Assembly: GCF_042657065.1 (NCBI RefSeq)
Contig: NZ_JBHSNF010000001.1
Coordinates: forward strand, 1,860,001 to 1,924,000
DNA from: Rhodanobacter ginsengisoli
GTDB taxonomy: Bacteria; Pseudomonadota; Gammaproteobacteria; Xanthomonadales; Rhodanobacteraceae
DNA length: 64,000 bases
Direction: 5' to 3'
Shown: positions 1 to 8,091 of the stretch, in pieces
Numbering within the stretch: position 1 is the stretch's first letter
How the letters are laid out: each line of letters opens with the position of its first letter
Notes under the pieces: model-generated
The model's database searches: none
Told to the model about the DNA's origin: nothing
What the model saw: only the letters and a program-made list of their open reading frames with translations
Program-made: the position numbers and the translations under genes

Positions 1-711
1 GGCATCGGGCAGCCAGTTGTGCAGGGGAGCCAGACCGACCTTGGTGCCGTAGCCGACCAGCAGGAACACGAACGCCAGCCCGATCACCGTTGGATCGAGC
101 TGCCCCTTCACGGCATCGAGATGGGTCCACAGCAGCGCACTCATGCCTTCGGCCCCGAGCAGCCGCTCCGCCGCGAAATACAGCAGGATCGTGCCGAACA
201 GCGCCAGCGCGATCCCGACGCCGCACAGGATGAAGTATTTCCACGCCGCCTCGATGCTGGCGCGGGTGCGGTACAACGACACCAGCAGTACCGTCGACAG
301 CGTCGCCGCCTCCATCGCGACCCACAGCAAGCCCATGTTGTTGGTCGACAGCGCCACCAGCATGGCGGTCATGAACAGCTGGTACATGCTGTGATACAGC
401 CGCAGCCGGCGCGCGTTGAGTCGGCCGTGCTCCTGTTCGATGCGCATGTAGGGTCGCGAGAACACCGCGGTGGTGAAGCCGACCAGCGCGGTCAGCGCGA
501 TCAGGAACACGTTGAACGGATCCACGAAGAACTGCTCGCGGGCCACGGTCATCGAGCCCTGGCCGATGATCCTGAGCACCAGCGCCGCGGCGGCGATCAA
601 CGTCGCCAGGCTGATCGCGACGTTGAGCTCGGCCGCGCGCCGCTGTGCCCCGGTCAGGGCCAGCAGGATCGCGCCGAACAGAGGGATACCCAGTACCAGC
701 GCAAGCTCCAC
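1..711 (-). CDS. hyfF: Hydrogenase-4 component F-like membrane subunit (partial, 3' end outside window)
   Basis: Antiporter-like proton-channel subunit of a hydrogenase-4/complex I-type membrane arm. The minus frame opens with GTG at 709-711, one base after the hyfE stop, and stays open for 237 codons to the window edge. The translation has repeated hydrophobic helices and the segment KVGLAPLHNWLPDA at the edge, the conserved lysine/WLPDA signature of Nuo L/M/N and HyfF proteins. It is the last visible gene of hyfB-hyfC-hyfE-hyfF. The catalytic subunits normally follow hyfF and would lie beyond position 1, so a true group 4 hydrogenase cannot be told from a hydrogenase-related complex lacking nickel ligands. 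Confidence 0.88.
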   Translation of the reverse strand, partial: MELALVLGIPLFGAILLALTGAQRRAAELNVAISLATLIAAAALVLRIIGQGSMTVAREQFFVDPFNVFLIALTALVGFTTAVFSRPYMRIEQEHGRLNARRLRLYHSMYQLFMTAMLVALSTNNMGLLWVAMEAATLSTVLLVSLYRTRASIEAAWKYFILCGVGIALALFGTILLYFAAERLLGAEGMSALLWTHLDAVKGQLDPTVIGLAFVFLLVGYGTKVGLAPLHNWLPDA

Positions 712-712
712 G

Positions 713-1378
713 TCAGTCCTCCTTGAGTGCTTCGAGCTGATGCAGGTCGAGGCTGTCGAACTGCTCGCGGATCTGGAAGAAGAAGATGCCGAAAATGAAC
801 ACGCCGACCAGCAGGTCGAGCGCGATGCCCAGCTCGATCACCATCGGCATGCCGTAGGTCGTGCTGTTGGCGGCGAAGAACAGGCCGTTCTCCATGGCCA
901 GGAAGCCGATCACCTGGGTCACCGCCTTGTGCCGGGCAATCATCATCAGGAAGGCCAGCAGGATCACCGCCATCGCAATCCCCAGGGTCTGCCGGGTGAC
1001 CGTGGTGGCCAGCGAGCTGATCGGCTGGGCCAGCCCGAATGCGAAGATAACCAGGCCGAGCCCGACCAGCATCAGCGTGGGGATGTTCACCAGCGGGTCG
1101 CTGTCGCCCTCGATGCCCAGGCGGCGCATCAGCCGCATCAGGATCCACGGCATCAGAAAGACTTTTTCGATCAGGGTCAGTGCAGCGGACCAGTACAGAT
1201 GCGGCAAGTGCGCGGTGATGGCCACCAGCAGCGTGGACGCGGTCAGCACCACGCCCTGCCAGGCCAGCAGGACGATCAGCCGCCGCGTACGCCGCTGGGC
1301 CAGCATGGCGAAAGAGATCATCAGCAGGCCGGCGGCGAGGACATGCAGCAGCTGGGTGGCGAGGTTCAGTGGAGGCAT
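713..1378 (-). CDS. hyfE: Hydrogenase-4 component E-like membrane protein
   Basis: A 221-residue, almost wholly hydrophobic protein with six to seven predicted helices, close to the usual HyfE length. HyfE-type proteins sit in the membrane arm and are related to NuoK at the C-terminal end. It lies 3 bases downstream of hyfC and is followed after 1 base by hyfF, so the genes are almost certainly co-transcribed and translationally coupled. The ATG at 1376-1378 is the only start that gives the full first helix. Function is assigned from family and context. Confidence 0.85.
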   Translation of the reverse strand: MPPLNLATQLLHVLAAGLLMISFAMLAQRRTRRLIVLLAWQGVVLTASTLLVAITAHLPHLYWSAALTLIEKVFLMPWILMRLMRRLGIEGDSDPLVNIPTLMLVGLGLVIFAFGLAQPISSLATTVTRQTLGIAMAVILLAFLMMIARHKAVTQVIGFLAMENGLFFAANSTTYGMPMVIELGIALDLLVGVFIFGIFFFQIREQFDSLDLHQLEALKED

Positions 1379-1381
1379 GAT

Positions 1382-2335
1382 TCAGGACCGCAGCAGCAGA
1401 TGGACGAGCACGCCCAGCACGGCCAGCAGGAACGCCATGCTGAGGAACTCCGGTGCGCGGAAGATGCGCAACTTGGCCGAGACGGTCTCGATCACCGCCA
1501 GCACCGCGCCGGCGATGGCCAGCTTGCCGACCAGCCAGGCGACGGCGAGCAGCAGCGGCAGCGGGCCGGACGTGTGCAGGGCGATCCCCCACGGCACGAA
1601 CAGTGCGAAGCCGATGCACGCGTAGTTGAACAACTTCAGCCAGGACGCCCACTCGATCAGTGCCAGGTGGCGCGCCGAATACTCCAGCAACATCGCCTCG
1701 TGGATCATGGTCACTTCGAGGTGAGTGGCCGGGTTGTCGATCGGGATGCGGGCGTTTTCCGCCAGCAGCACCATCACGAAAGCCACGCCGGCGAACGCGA
1801 GGCTCGGGTGCAGCGTCAGCCCGCTGGCGTTCAAGGTACCTTCCACCACGGTCGGCAACGCCGTGCTGCCGAACATCAGGAAGGCGTTGAACAGCACCAT
1901 CAGCAACGCCGGCTCGGCGAGAAAGCCGATCATCATCTCGCGTCGTGCGCCCATGCTGCCGAAGACCGTGCCGATGTCCATCGCGGCCAGCGCGATGAAC
2001 ACGCGGGCCGTCGCGAACAGGCCGACCAGCGCGATCGCGTCGGCCACCCGTGCCATCGGCAGGTCCGTCGTCACCGAGGGAATGATCGCCGCCGCCATCG
2101 CCATCGTGCCAAACACGATGTAGGGCGTGGCGCGGAACAAGGGCGAGGCATGCGTGGCCAGCGCGGCATCCTTGCGGAACAGCTTGCGCAAGCTGCGATA
2201 GGGCTGGAGCAGGGGCGGGGCCGAGCGGTTCTGCAGCCAGGCCCGGCATTGCGCGATCCAGCCCGCCATCACGGGCGCCAGCGCCACCGCGAGCACGGCG
2301 CCGCCCAGCTGGCTGACAAGCGCGAGCGCGTTCAC
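1382..2335 (-). CDS. hyfC: Hydrogenase-4 component C-like subunit (NuoH family)
   Basis: A 317-residue NuoH/HyfC homologue, the subunit linking the peripheral redox arm to the antiporter-like subunits. The central loop contains FGSMGARREM and, further on, ENARIPIDNPATHLEVTMIH, the charged NuoH-type loop signature. I start it at GTG 2333-2335, which overlaps the hyfB stop as GTGA. The same frame is open far upstream, but that stretch is antisense-like sequence inside hyfB. The length then matches the family (about 315 residues). Confidence 0.88.
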   Translation of the reverse strand: MNALALVSQLGGAVLAVALAPVMAGWIAQCRAWLQNRSAPPLLQPYRSLRKLFRKDAALATHASPLFRATPYIVFGTMAMAAAIIPSVTTDLPMARVADAIALVGLFATARVFIALAAMDIGTVFGSMGARREMMIGFLAEPALLMVLFNAFLMFGSTALPTVVEGTLNASGLTLHPSLAFAGVAFVMVLLAENARIPIDNPATHLEVTMIHEAMLLEYSARHLALIEWASWLKLFNYACIGFALFVPWGIALHTSGPLPLLLAVAWLVGKLAIAGAVLAVIETVSAKLRIFRAPEFLSMAFLLAVLGVLVHLLLRS

Positions 2336-4326
2336 AGGACGAACACCAGCAACACGATCAGGGTCAGGAAGCTGTACAGCAGATAGATGGCCAGACGGCC
2401 ACGCTGAAGCATGGAAAGCGCATCGGCCAGCCAGGCGACAGCGCGCGCGAGCGGAAGATAGAGCCCGTGCCAGAACCGGTCCTCGATCTGGATGCGGTAG
2501 CGCGGGGCCTGGTCGTCCGGCGAGGGAACCTCGCGCTCCATGCGGAAGAACGGCCCGAACATGTGCCGGATCGGCTGGCCGAATCCTTCGGCGGTGTCCT
2601 GCATGCGCGGCGTCAGCGCGGGGTAGCCGCAATTCCACGGCGGCGTGCGGCGTACCCGGCCGTGATACAGCCGCCGCACCAGCACGAACATCACGGCGAT
2701 CACGCCGGCCATGCCCAGCAACAGCCACAGGCCGCTGTAGGAAGCCTGCGTCTGTGCCACCGGGGCGATCCACCATGGCGCCGGTCCGCGCTGGATCACG
2801 GTGCCGACCAGCCCCCGGGTCACGGCGGCGGCGGCATCCAGCGCGTATTGCGGGAATACGCCGATGAGGATGCACCCCAACGCCAGCCAGGCGAGTCCCG
2901 CGCGTTCGAGCCAGCCGGCGTCGTGGGCCTGCATCAGCGATGGTTCACGCGGCTGGCCCAGAAAGATCACGCCGTAGAACTTGACCATCACGTAGCCGGC
3001 GAGCGCCGCGGTCAGGGCCACCAGCGCCGCCCCCAGTGGCACGATCATGTTCACGAACGCATGCGGGATGGATGGCGTCGACAGGAACGCCTGCAGCAGC
3101 AGCCACTCGGAAACGAATCCGTTGAGCGGCGGCAACCCGGCCAGGGCCAGGGTGCCGACCAGGGCCAGCGTGGCGACCCAGGGCATCCGGCGGATCAGCC
3201 CGCCGAGTTTGCCCAGGCTGCGCTCGTGGGTGGCGTGCAGTACCGATCCCGTGGCGAGGAACAGCAGGCTCTTGAACAGTGCGTGATTGAGCGCGTGCAA
3301 CAACGCCGCGGTGAGTGCCAGCGCGGCCAGCAGGCGCATCTCGAACGCGTAGCACAGCAGCGCCAGGCCGATGGCGGCGAAGATCAGGCCGACGTTCTCG
3401 ATCGAGGAATAGGCCAGCAGCCGCTTCATGTCGGTCTGCACCGCGGCGAACACCGCACCGAACAGCGCCGTGCCCAGTCCCAGCGCCAGGGTCAGCATGC
3501 CCCACCACCAGGGACCGGCGTGGAGCAGGTCGAAGCTGATCCGCAGCATGCCGTATATCGCTACCTTGAGCATCAGTCCGCTCATCATGGCGGACACCGG
3601 CGATGGCGCGGCCGGGTGCGCTTCCGGCAGCCACACGTGCAGGGGCACCAGCCCGGCCTTGGCGCCGAAACCGAACAAGGCCAGCAGGAAGGCCGCCCCG
3701 GCCCAGCCCGGCGAGAGCGTGGCGGCACGCATCGAGTCGAACGTCATCAGCCAGCTGCCGCCATGCAACACGCCGAAGCAAAGCAACAGCGCCAGTGCTC
3801 CCACGTGCGCCATCAGCAGGTACAGGAAGCCGGCGCGCTGGATTTCCGGGATGCGGTGCTGGGTCGTCACCAGGAAGTACGAGCTGAGCGCCATCGTCTC
3901 CCACGCCACCATGAATAGGTAGGCGTCGTCGGCGAGGACGACCATCGTCATGCTGGCCAGAAACGTGTGGTACTGCAGGCAGAGCAGGCCCGGCGAAGTG
4001 CCTTCGCCGGCACGGAAATAGCCGGCCGCGAATACCGATATGCCGGCGCCCACGGCACCGAGCAGGAACACGAAGAATCCCGACAGGGCATCGAGGCGGA
4101 GATGGAACGGCAAGTCCGGCAGCCCGAGGGGCAATACCGCGTGTTCCACCGCGAATCCGTCGGACAACGCGAACAACCCGATCAGCGCGACGCCCAGCGC
4201 GATCAGCGCACCGAGGGGAAACAGCGTGCGGGCCACCCAGCCCATGCGCTGGGGCTGCGCAAGTCCCAGCACGCCGACCACCAGCCAGGCGGCGACAAGG
4301 CCCAGCAGCGCGGTGAGCGGAGACAT
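2332..4326 (-). CDS. hyfB: Hydrogenase-4 component B-like antiporter subunit
   Basis: Large antiporter-like subunit (664 residues from ATG 4326), usual length for HyfB. Visible marks: WLPEAHPAAPSPVSAMMSGL with the following lysine, and LLAYSSIENVGLIFAAIG, the discontinuous-helix motifs of Nuo L/M/N proteins. The C-terminal quarter carries an amphipathic loop and a last helix. Start is uncertain: ATGs at 4326, 4344 and 4359 are all in frame and none has a strong ribosome site; 4326 places the first helix directly at the N-terminus. First gene of the hyf operon, with an FNR-like box upstream at 4417-4430. Confidence 0.85.
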   Translation of the reverse strand: MSPLTALLGLVAAWLVVGVLGLAQPQRMGWVARTLFPLGALIALGVALIGLFALSDGFAVEHAVLPLGLPDLPFHLRLDALSGFFVFLLGAVGAGISVFAAGYFRAGEGTSPGLLCLQYHTFLASMTMVVLADDAYLFMVAWETMALSSYFLVTTQHRIPEIQRAGFLYLLMAHVGALALLLCFGVLHGGSWLMTFDSMRAATLSPGWAGAAFLLALFGFGAKAGLVPLHVWLPEAHPAAPSPVSAMMSGLMLKVAIYGMLRISFDLLHAGPWWWGMLTLALGLGTALFGAVFAAVQTDMKRLLAYSSIENVGLIFAAIGLALLCYAFEMRLLAALALTAALLHALNHALFKSLLFLATGSVLHATHERSLGKLGGLIRRMPWVATLALVGTLALAGLPPLNGFVSEWLLLQAFLSTPSIPHAFVNMIVPLGAALVALTAALAGYVMVKFYGVIFLGQPREPSLMQAHDAGWLERAGLAWLALGCILIGVFPQYALDAAAAVTRGLVGTVIQRGPAPWWIAPVAQTQASYSGLWLLLGMAGVIAVMFVLVRRLYHGRVRRTPPWNCGYPALTPRMQDTAEGFGQPIRHMFGPFFRMEREVPSPDDQAPRYRIQIEDRFWHGLYLPLARAVAWLADALSMLQRGRLAIYLLYSFLTLIVLLVFVL

Positions 4327-4392
4327 GCCCGCCCATCCGCTCATTCTGGCGACACCCATGGGATGCCGCGGCCCATTCGCGCTGCCGGTGCA

Positions 4393-4417
4393 ATTATCAT
4401 GATAATCGTATTATCAT
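4393..4417. promoter_or_regulatory. Palindromic AT-rich operator between divergent hyfB and RHH gene
   Basis: ATTATCATGATAAT at 4393-4406 is a perfect 14-bp palindrome, and ATTATCAT recurs at 4410-4417. The block is strikingly AT-rich against its surroundings. On the minus strand GATAAT at 4398-4393 sits 28 bp from the centre of the neighbouring FNR-like box and would serve as a -10 for hyfB. A repressor bound here would block that promoter; the ribbon-helix-helix protein encoded just to the right is the obvious candidate (inference). Confidence 0.5.
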
Positions 4418-4430
4418 TGAAGTTGATCAA
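4417..4430 (-). promoter_or_regulatory. FNR/ANR-like box upstream of hyfB
   Basis: TTGAAGTTGATCAA, one mismatch to TTGAT-N4-ATCAA. Its centre is about 38 bp upstream of the predicted hyfB transcription start, the class II activator spacing, with GATAAT (4398-4393) as -10. For the plus-strand RHH gene the same geometry would place the start inside the coding region, so I assign the box to hyfB. Confidence 0.6.
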
Positions 4431-4453
4431 AGTGTAAGGCTGATGATACTCAT

Positions 4454-4681
4454 ATGCCAATCGAAAATCGCACCGCCCGCCTGACCATCCTGATCGATCC
4501 GCGCAAGAAGGCGGTCTTCGAGCGTCTGTGTGCCGGGGAAGACGCGACGTCATCGCAGGTCGTGCGCCGGTTGATCCGGGAGTACATCGAACGCCGGCTG
4601 GGGCGCCCCTGGCACCCCGAGGACGACCCTGCCGAATTGTCGATACCGACGTCGGGGAGGCCACATGGCCGTGCACGATAA
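4454..4681 (+). CDS. Small ribbon-helix-helix DNA-binding protein
   Basis: A 75-residue protein with a classic RHH (CopG/MetJ-like) pattern: the N-terminal strand RTARLTILID, then two helices with DATSSQVVRRLIREYIERRL, then a proline-rich tail. Probably a dimeric transcription regulator. It is divergent from hyfB across a palindromic operator, which suggests control of hyf and of itself. Its 3' end overlaps the next gene by 17 bases, suggesting the two are translated together. Exact family not recognised. Confidence 0.6.
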   Translation: MPIENRTARLTILIDPRKKAVFERLCAGEDATSSQVVRRLIREYIERRLGRPWHPEDDPAELSIPTSGRPHGRAR

Positions 4682-5450
4682 GAGTGCCCGGACGTCGGAG
4701 CGCAGGGGCGCAGCCCCCGGAAAGGCCTCGCCACCGACCCTGACCGGACTGGGTCCGGAGCAGGTCGCCTTCCTGGGCGAATCGGCGGTGGAAAACGTAT
4801 TCGTGCAGGTGCTGTGCTGGCCCACGATCTCGGCTGCATGGGCAACGCTCAGCGAAGCCCACGCAGCGATGCGCAGCGTGCGGGGCGGTTTGTCGATGGC
4901 CAGCGCAGTGGCAGGGACATCTTGGGTGCAAGACGTGGCGCCGCAGCTCAGTCGGCCGCTTCAGCGTGAGCTGGGTGCCGCCGAGAGCACGCTGGCGACC
5001 CTGATCGGTCGCTTGCCGGTGCGGTTCGCGATCGCCGTGGTGGAGCATGAGGTCAGCCAGCGCCAGGGCTCCGACGCGGTGCGCTACCGTTCGCTGTTCT
5101 CCGGCTGTCTGACGGCCTACGACACCTACCTGAAGGCTTCCAGCCAGCGTGCCGTCCGGGTGATGATCGCGCCCGACCAGGGCGATGCGAAAAATGATCT
5201 GCGCTCCGCGGTCTATGGAGACATGCTGCCGCACATGGATGGCGCGGATCGCCTGGGTGCCCTGGAACTCGCGTTCTGGCCCCAGGGCGCGCCACCGCTG
5301 CCGATGGAAGTGACACAACTGGCCGCGGCCGCCGTCAGCCGGCATCTGCGGGAGCCGACGCTGGCCAACCCGCTGTTCGAGGTCGTACGCGCACAACTGG
5401 CGCCACCCTCGCATTTCCACGGACTCGGCGGAAGAACAGGGCGTCGCTGA
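4665..5450 (+). CDS. Hypothetical protein, 261 residues
   Basis: I do not recognise this family. It starts at ATG 4665 behind GGGGAGG, inside the end of the RHH gene. The protein is soluble, mostly helical by composition, with no signal peptide, membrane segment or metal-binding cysteine cluster. The first 35 residues look disordered (basic, Pro/Ala-rich). The centre is alanine-rich and helical (about residues 60-130), followed by a mixed region and a short basic tail. Coupling to the RHH gene and its place between hyf and the PHB-type genes suggest a role in the same low-oxygen physiology, but no function can be assigned. Confidence 0.6.
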   Translation: MAVHDKSARTSERRGAAPGKASPPTLTGLGPEQVAFLGESAVENVFVQVLCWPTISAAWATLSEAHAAMRSVRGGLSMASAVAGTSWVQDVAPQLSRPLQRELGAAESTLATLIGRLPVRFAIAVVEHEVSQRQGSDAVRYRSLFSGCLTAYDTYLKASSQRAVRVMIAPDQGDAKNDLRSAVYGDMLPHMDGADRLGALELAFWPQGAPPLPMEVTQLAAAAVSRHLREPTLANPLFEVVRAQLAPPSHFHGLGGRTGRR

Positions 5451-5512
5451 ACGTTCGCGTGCACGATGGCTGTCATCTGATCCAGGTCAGTGTGCGGCAG
5501 GGCAGGCGGCGT

Positions 5513-5815
5513 ATGTTCGAGGCTCCCTTCTCAATGCCTGTTACCGCCATGTCCCTGGAAATCCCCACCGAACCCAACGTCCATCTGTTCGACGCCCGTG
5601 GCGTCTCGCGGCGCTTCCGTCATTCGGCGATCTTCGGTGCCATCGGTGTCCTGCGCTCCGGTGAAACGATGCGCTTCGTGAATGATCACGACCCGATTCC
5701 GCTGATCGCCCAGCTGCGCGACCGCCTGGGTGACCACCTGATGGTTACCTATCGGCAGCGCGGTGCGGATGGCATCGTGATCGACTTCGGCATCTCGGGC
5801 CTGCCGGCCGAGTGA
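5513..5815 (+). CDS. DUF2249-type small protein
   Basis: The C-terminal 70 residues match the DUF2249 pattern: FDARGVSRRFRH, then SGETMRFVNDHDPIPLIAQL and a terminal strand. DUF2249 proteins are small and often encoded in denitrification or low-oxygen clusters; their biochemical role is unclear. Start choice is uncertain: ATG 5513 has AGGCGG close upstream, while ATGs at 5534 and 5549 are also in frame. The gene converges on the PhaC-like gene with only 15 bases between them. Confidence 0.65.
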   Translation: MFEAPFSMPVTAMSLEIPTEPNVHLFDARGVSRRFRHSAIFGAIGVLRSGETMRFVNDHDPIPLIAQLRDRLGDHLMVTYRQRGADGIVIDFGISGLPAE

Positions 5816-5830
5816 CGCGGTCGCCCGGGG

Positions 5831-6955
5831 TCAACTCCCCGACTGGCCGGCCACCCAGGCGGCGATGCCGGGCCAGACATCGGTCAGCGTGCGGGCACCC
5901 ATGAACAGGCCGACATGGCCACCCGGCACCATCTGCTTGCGGACGTGGGCGGACGGCGTGCCCATCAGTCTTTCCGCGGCGAATACCTGCTCGTGGCTGG
6001 TGATGTCGTCGTCCTCGCCGGCCAGCAGGTACAGCGGGCAGGTGATCGCCTTCAGGTCCAGCTTGCGTCCCAGCGCCACGTAATCGCCCCTGGCCAGCAG
6101 GTTGCGCTTGAAGAGCTGGTCGATCACCTGGAGGTACCAGCGCCCGGGCAGGTCCAGCGGGTTCTCGTACCAGCGCTCGAATGCCTCGGTCTTGGCAAGC
6201 CATGCCGGGTCGTCGATGTGCTCGTACAAATCGATGTGATCCTGCACGTAATGTTGCCCGGGGTGCATGTTCTTCCAGCCGGCAAGCATGTACTTGCCCA
6301 GCATCAGCCCGTCGCCGCTGGCCACCAGATCCTCGTAGAAAGCCATCGGGCTGTGCCTGACCATGCCCACCAGCGGGCCGTTGCCGGCATGCGTGTCGAT
6401 GGGCGCGCCGGCGAGCACGAGGCTCGCCACCTTGTGCGGATAGCGTGCCGCCAGCATGCTCGCCATCCAGCCACCCTGGCACAGGCCGATCAGGTTGACC
6501 CGGCCGCCGAGGTCGTCGACGCAGGCCAGCAGTTCGGCCAGGTATTGGTCGACTTCCAGATCCTTCATGTCCGGCGTGGCCGAATGCCAGTCGGTCAGGA
6601 ACAGCCGTTCGACGCCGTGGCCGAGCAGGGTCTGCATCAGGCTCTGGCCTTCGTGGTAGTCGGCGATCATCGATGTATGCCCCGCGTAGGGCGCGTCGAC
6701 CAGGGTGGGCATGCCTGCTGCATTCGCCGCCGAGTAATCGCACAGATCCAGCGTACGCAGTTTCAGGCAAACCTCATGGGCCGTGGCCAGCCGGGGCTTG
6801 ATGCCGCCGTGCATGCGCATCTCCTCGCCCAGGAACCTGACGTTGCGCGCCACCATGTCCAGTCCCTGTTCGGCCATGTCCGCCGCGAGATTGACCGGCC
6901 AGAAAAAGGGAACATTGAGATTGGGCCGGGTTACCGCTGTTCTGCGCATGGTCAT
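5831..6955 (-). CDS. PhaC-like polyhydroxyalkanoate synthase / alpha-beta hydrolase
   Basis: A 374-residue alpha/beta-hydrolase with the PHA-synthase lipase-like box GLCQGGW; the nucleophile is cysteine at about residue 159 instead of serine. The other triad candidates are the aspartates in AGEDDDITSH and the histidine in PGGHVGLF near the C-terminus. Length is close to class III PhaC (about 355) and well below class I. Family role: polymerises hydroxyacyl-CoA at storage granules. No PhaE partner is visible, so polymerase activity is not certain. The ATG at 6955 fits a promoter starting near 7100; the longer GTG/ATG frame to 7108 would begin upstream of that. Divergent from phaB across a shared FNR-like box. 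Confidence 0.7.
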   Translation of the reverse strand: MTMRRTAVTRPNLNVPFFWPVNLAADMAEQGLDMVARNVRFLGEEMRMHGGIKPRLATAHEVCLKLRTLDLCDYSAANAAGMPTLVDAPYAGHTSMIADYHEGQSLMQTLLGHGVERLFLTDWHSATPDMKDLEVDQYLAELLACVDDLGGRVNLIGLCQGGWMASMLAARYPHKVASLVLAGAPIDTHAGNGPLVGMVRHSPMAFYEDLVASGDGLMLGKYMLAGWKNMHPGQHYVQDHIDLYEHIDDPAWLAKTEAFERWYENPLDLPGRWYLQVIDQLFKRNLLARGDYVALGRKLDLKAITCPLYLLAGEDDDITSHEQVFAAERLMGTPSAHVRKQMVPGGHVGLFMGARTLTDVWPGIAAWVAGQSGS

Positions 6956-7134
6956 GCTCGAATGCCTGTCGTGCGATGGATCGGGACGACCGCCACGGCA
7001 GCGGATACTGCCGGTCTGCCGGTTTTCCTTGCGCACTCGCTCATCCAGCCGGTGCCGGCTTGCGAGGGCGGTGAGGGCGGGGGAGTCGCGAAGCCTCGGG
7101 ACGGGCAATCTAGCGCCGCCGGCAACGAGGATTA

Positions 7135-7148
7135 TTGATCCAGCTCAA
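7135..7148. promoter_or_regulatory. FNR/ANR-like box between divergent phaC-like and phaB genes
   Basis: TTGATCCAGCTCAA has one mismatch to TTGAT-N4-ATCAA. TATCTT (7171-7176, plus) and TAGATT (7112-7107, minus) each lie 32 bp from the box centre, so one site could drive both directions. The rest of 6956-7294 shows no gene. Confidence 0.6.
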
Positions 7149-7294
7149 TAAGCCGCCTCGGTGCGGGTTCTATCTTTGATGCGTCACGGAAAGACCGGTG
7201 TCGGTACTCCCGTCTCGCTGGCCGGGTCCATGGAACGAACATTCAGCGCCGGGTTCCATTTCACGAACATGCTCGTAGCCAAGGAGACATGCTG

Positions 7295-8020
7295 ATGGGC
7301 AAGCTGGCTTTGATCACCGGTGGCACGCGTGGCATCGGGGCCGCCATTGCGCAGCGACTGAGCCGCGACGGCTATCGTGCCGTCGTGACCTACCACGGCA
7401 ACGATGCCGCCGCACAGGCATTCACCCGGGATCACGGTATTCCCGCCTACAAATGGGACGTGGCCGATTTCGACGCCTGCGAACAGGGCGTCAGGGAAGT
7501 CGAGCGTGACGCCGGGCAGCCGGTGGAGATTCTTGTCAACAATGCCGGAGTGACCCGGGATGCGATGCTGCACAAGATGACGCCGGAACAGTGGCGCACG
7601 GTGCTCGACGATGATCTTTCGTCCTGCTTCAACATGAGCCGCGCCGTCATCGACGGTCTGCGCCTGCGCGGTTGGGGACGCATCATCAATATCACTTCCG
7701 TCAACGGTCAGAAGGGTCAGTTCGGCCAGACCAATTACTCCGCAGCGAAGGCCGGCATGATCGGTTTTACCAAGGCGCTGGCGCTGGAGTCGGCATGCAA
7801 GGGCGTCACCGTCAACGCGGTGGCACCGGGCTATACCGCCACCGACATGGTCGCCAAGGTGGACCCTGCGTTGATGGAGCGCATCGTGGCGCAGATTCCG
7901 GTGGGCCGGCTCGCCCGCTGCGAGGAAGTCGCCCATGCGGTGGCGTTCCTGGTCCATGACGACTCGGGCTTCATCACGGGAACGACCCTGTCGGTCAACG
8001 GCGGACAGTATCTTTCCTGA
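7295..8020 (+). CDS. phaB: Acetoacetyl-CoA reductase (PhaB/FabG-type SDR)
   Basis: A 241-residue short-chain dehydrogenase that reduces acetoacetyl-CoA to 3-hydroxybutyryl-CoA with NADPH, the step before PHA polymerisation. It has the cofactor motif TGGTRGIG at the N-terminus, NNAG, the catalytic serine in INITSVNGQ and YSAAK for Tyr/Lys. A second in-frame ATG (7295) is preferred over 7289 because AAGGAG at 7281-7286 is 8 bases from it but only 2 from 7289. FabG-type reductases look similar; PhaB is favoured by the adjacent PhaC-like gene. Its 3' end is duplicated at 13.5 kb. Confidence 0.8.
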   Translation: MGKLALITGGTRGIGAAIAQRLSRDGYRAVVTYHGNDAAAQAFTRDHGIPAYKWDVADFDACEQGVREVERDAGQPVEILVNNAGVTRDAMLHKMTPEQWRTVLDDDLSSCFNMSRAVIDGLRLRGWGRIINITSVNGQKGQFGQTNYSAAKAGMIGFTKALALESACKGVTVNAVAPGYTATDMVAKVDPALMERIVAQIPVGRLARCEEVAHAVAFLVHDDSGFITGTTLSVNGGQYLS

Positions 8021-8091
8021 GCCCGGCGGAACAGGGGCCGCGCGTCACACCGCGGCGACCGGCGTTCAAGAAGCTCGGGGAGAACCGCATG
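7931..8091 (+). repeat. Direct repeat copy 1 (phaB 3' end to adh start)
   Basis: This stretch recurs at 13537-13697 with no gaps. Hand alignment gives 13 mismatches in 161 positions: 2 in the 90 coding bases and 11 in the 71 non-coding bases. It covers the last 30 phaB codons, the gap, and the start codon of adh. Confidence 0.9.

Noticed and set aside
470..2386. 638-codon plus-strand open frame opposite the hyf genes
   Set aside because: Gln/His/Arg-rich with no domain; it is the antisense shadow of hyfC/hyfE/hyfF.
2467..3918. 483-codon plus-strand open frame opposite hyfB
   Set aside because: Same Gln/Arg-rich composition, antisense to clear membrane-protein sequence.
5477..5490. CTGATCCAGGTCAG upstream of the DUF2249 gene as an FNR box
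   Set aside because: Three mismatches to TTGAT-N4-ATCAA and only partly palindromic; kept out of the regulon count.
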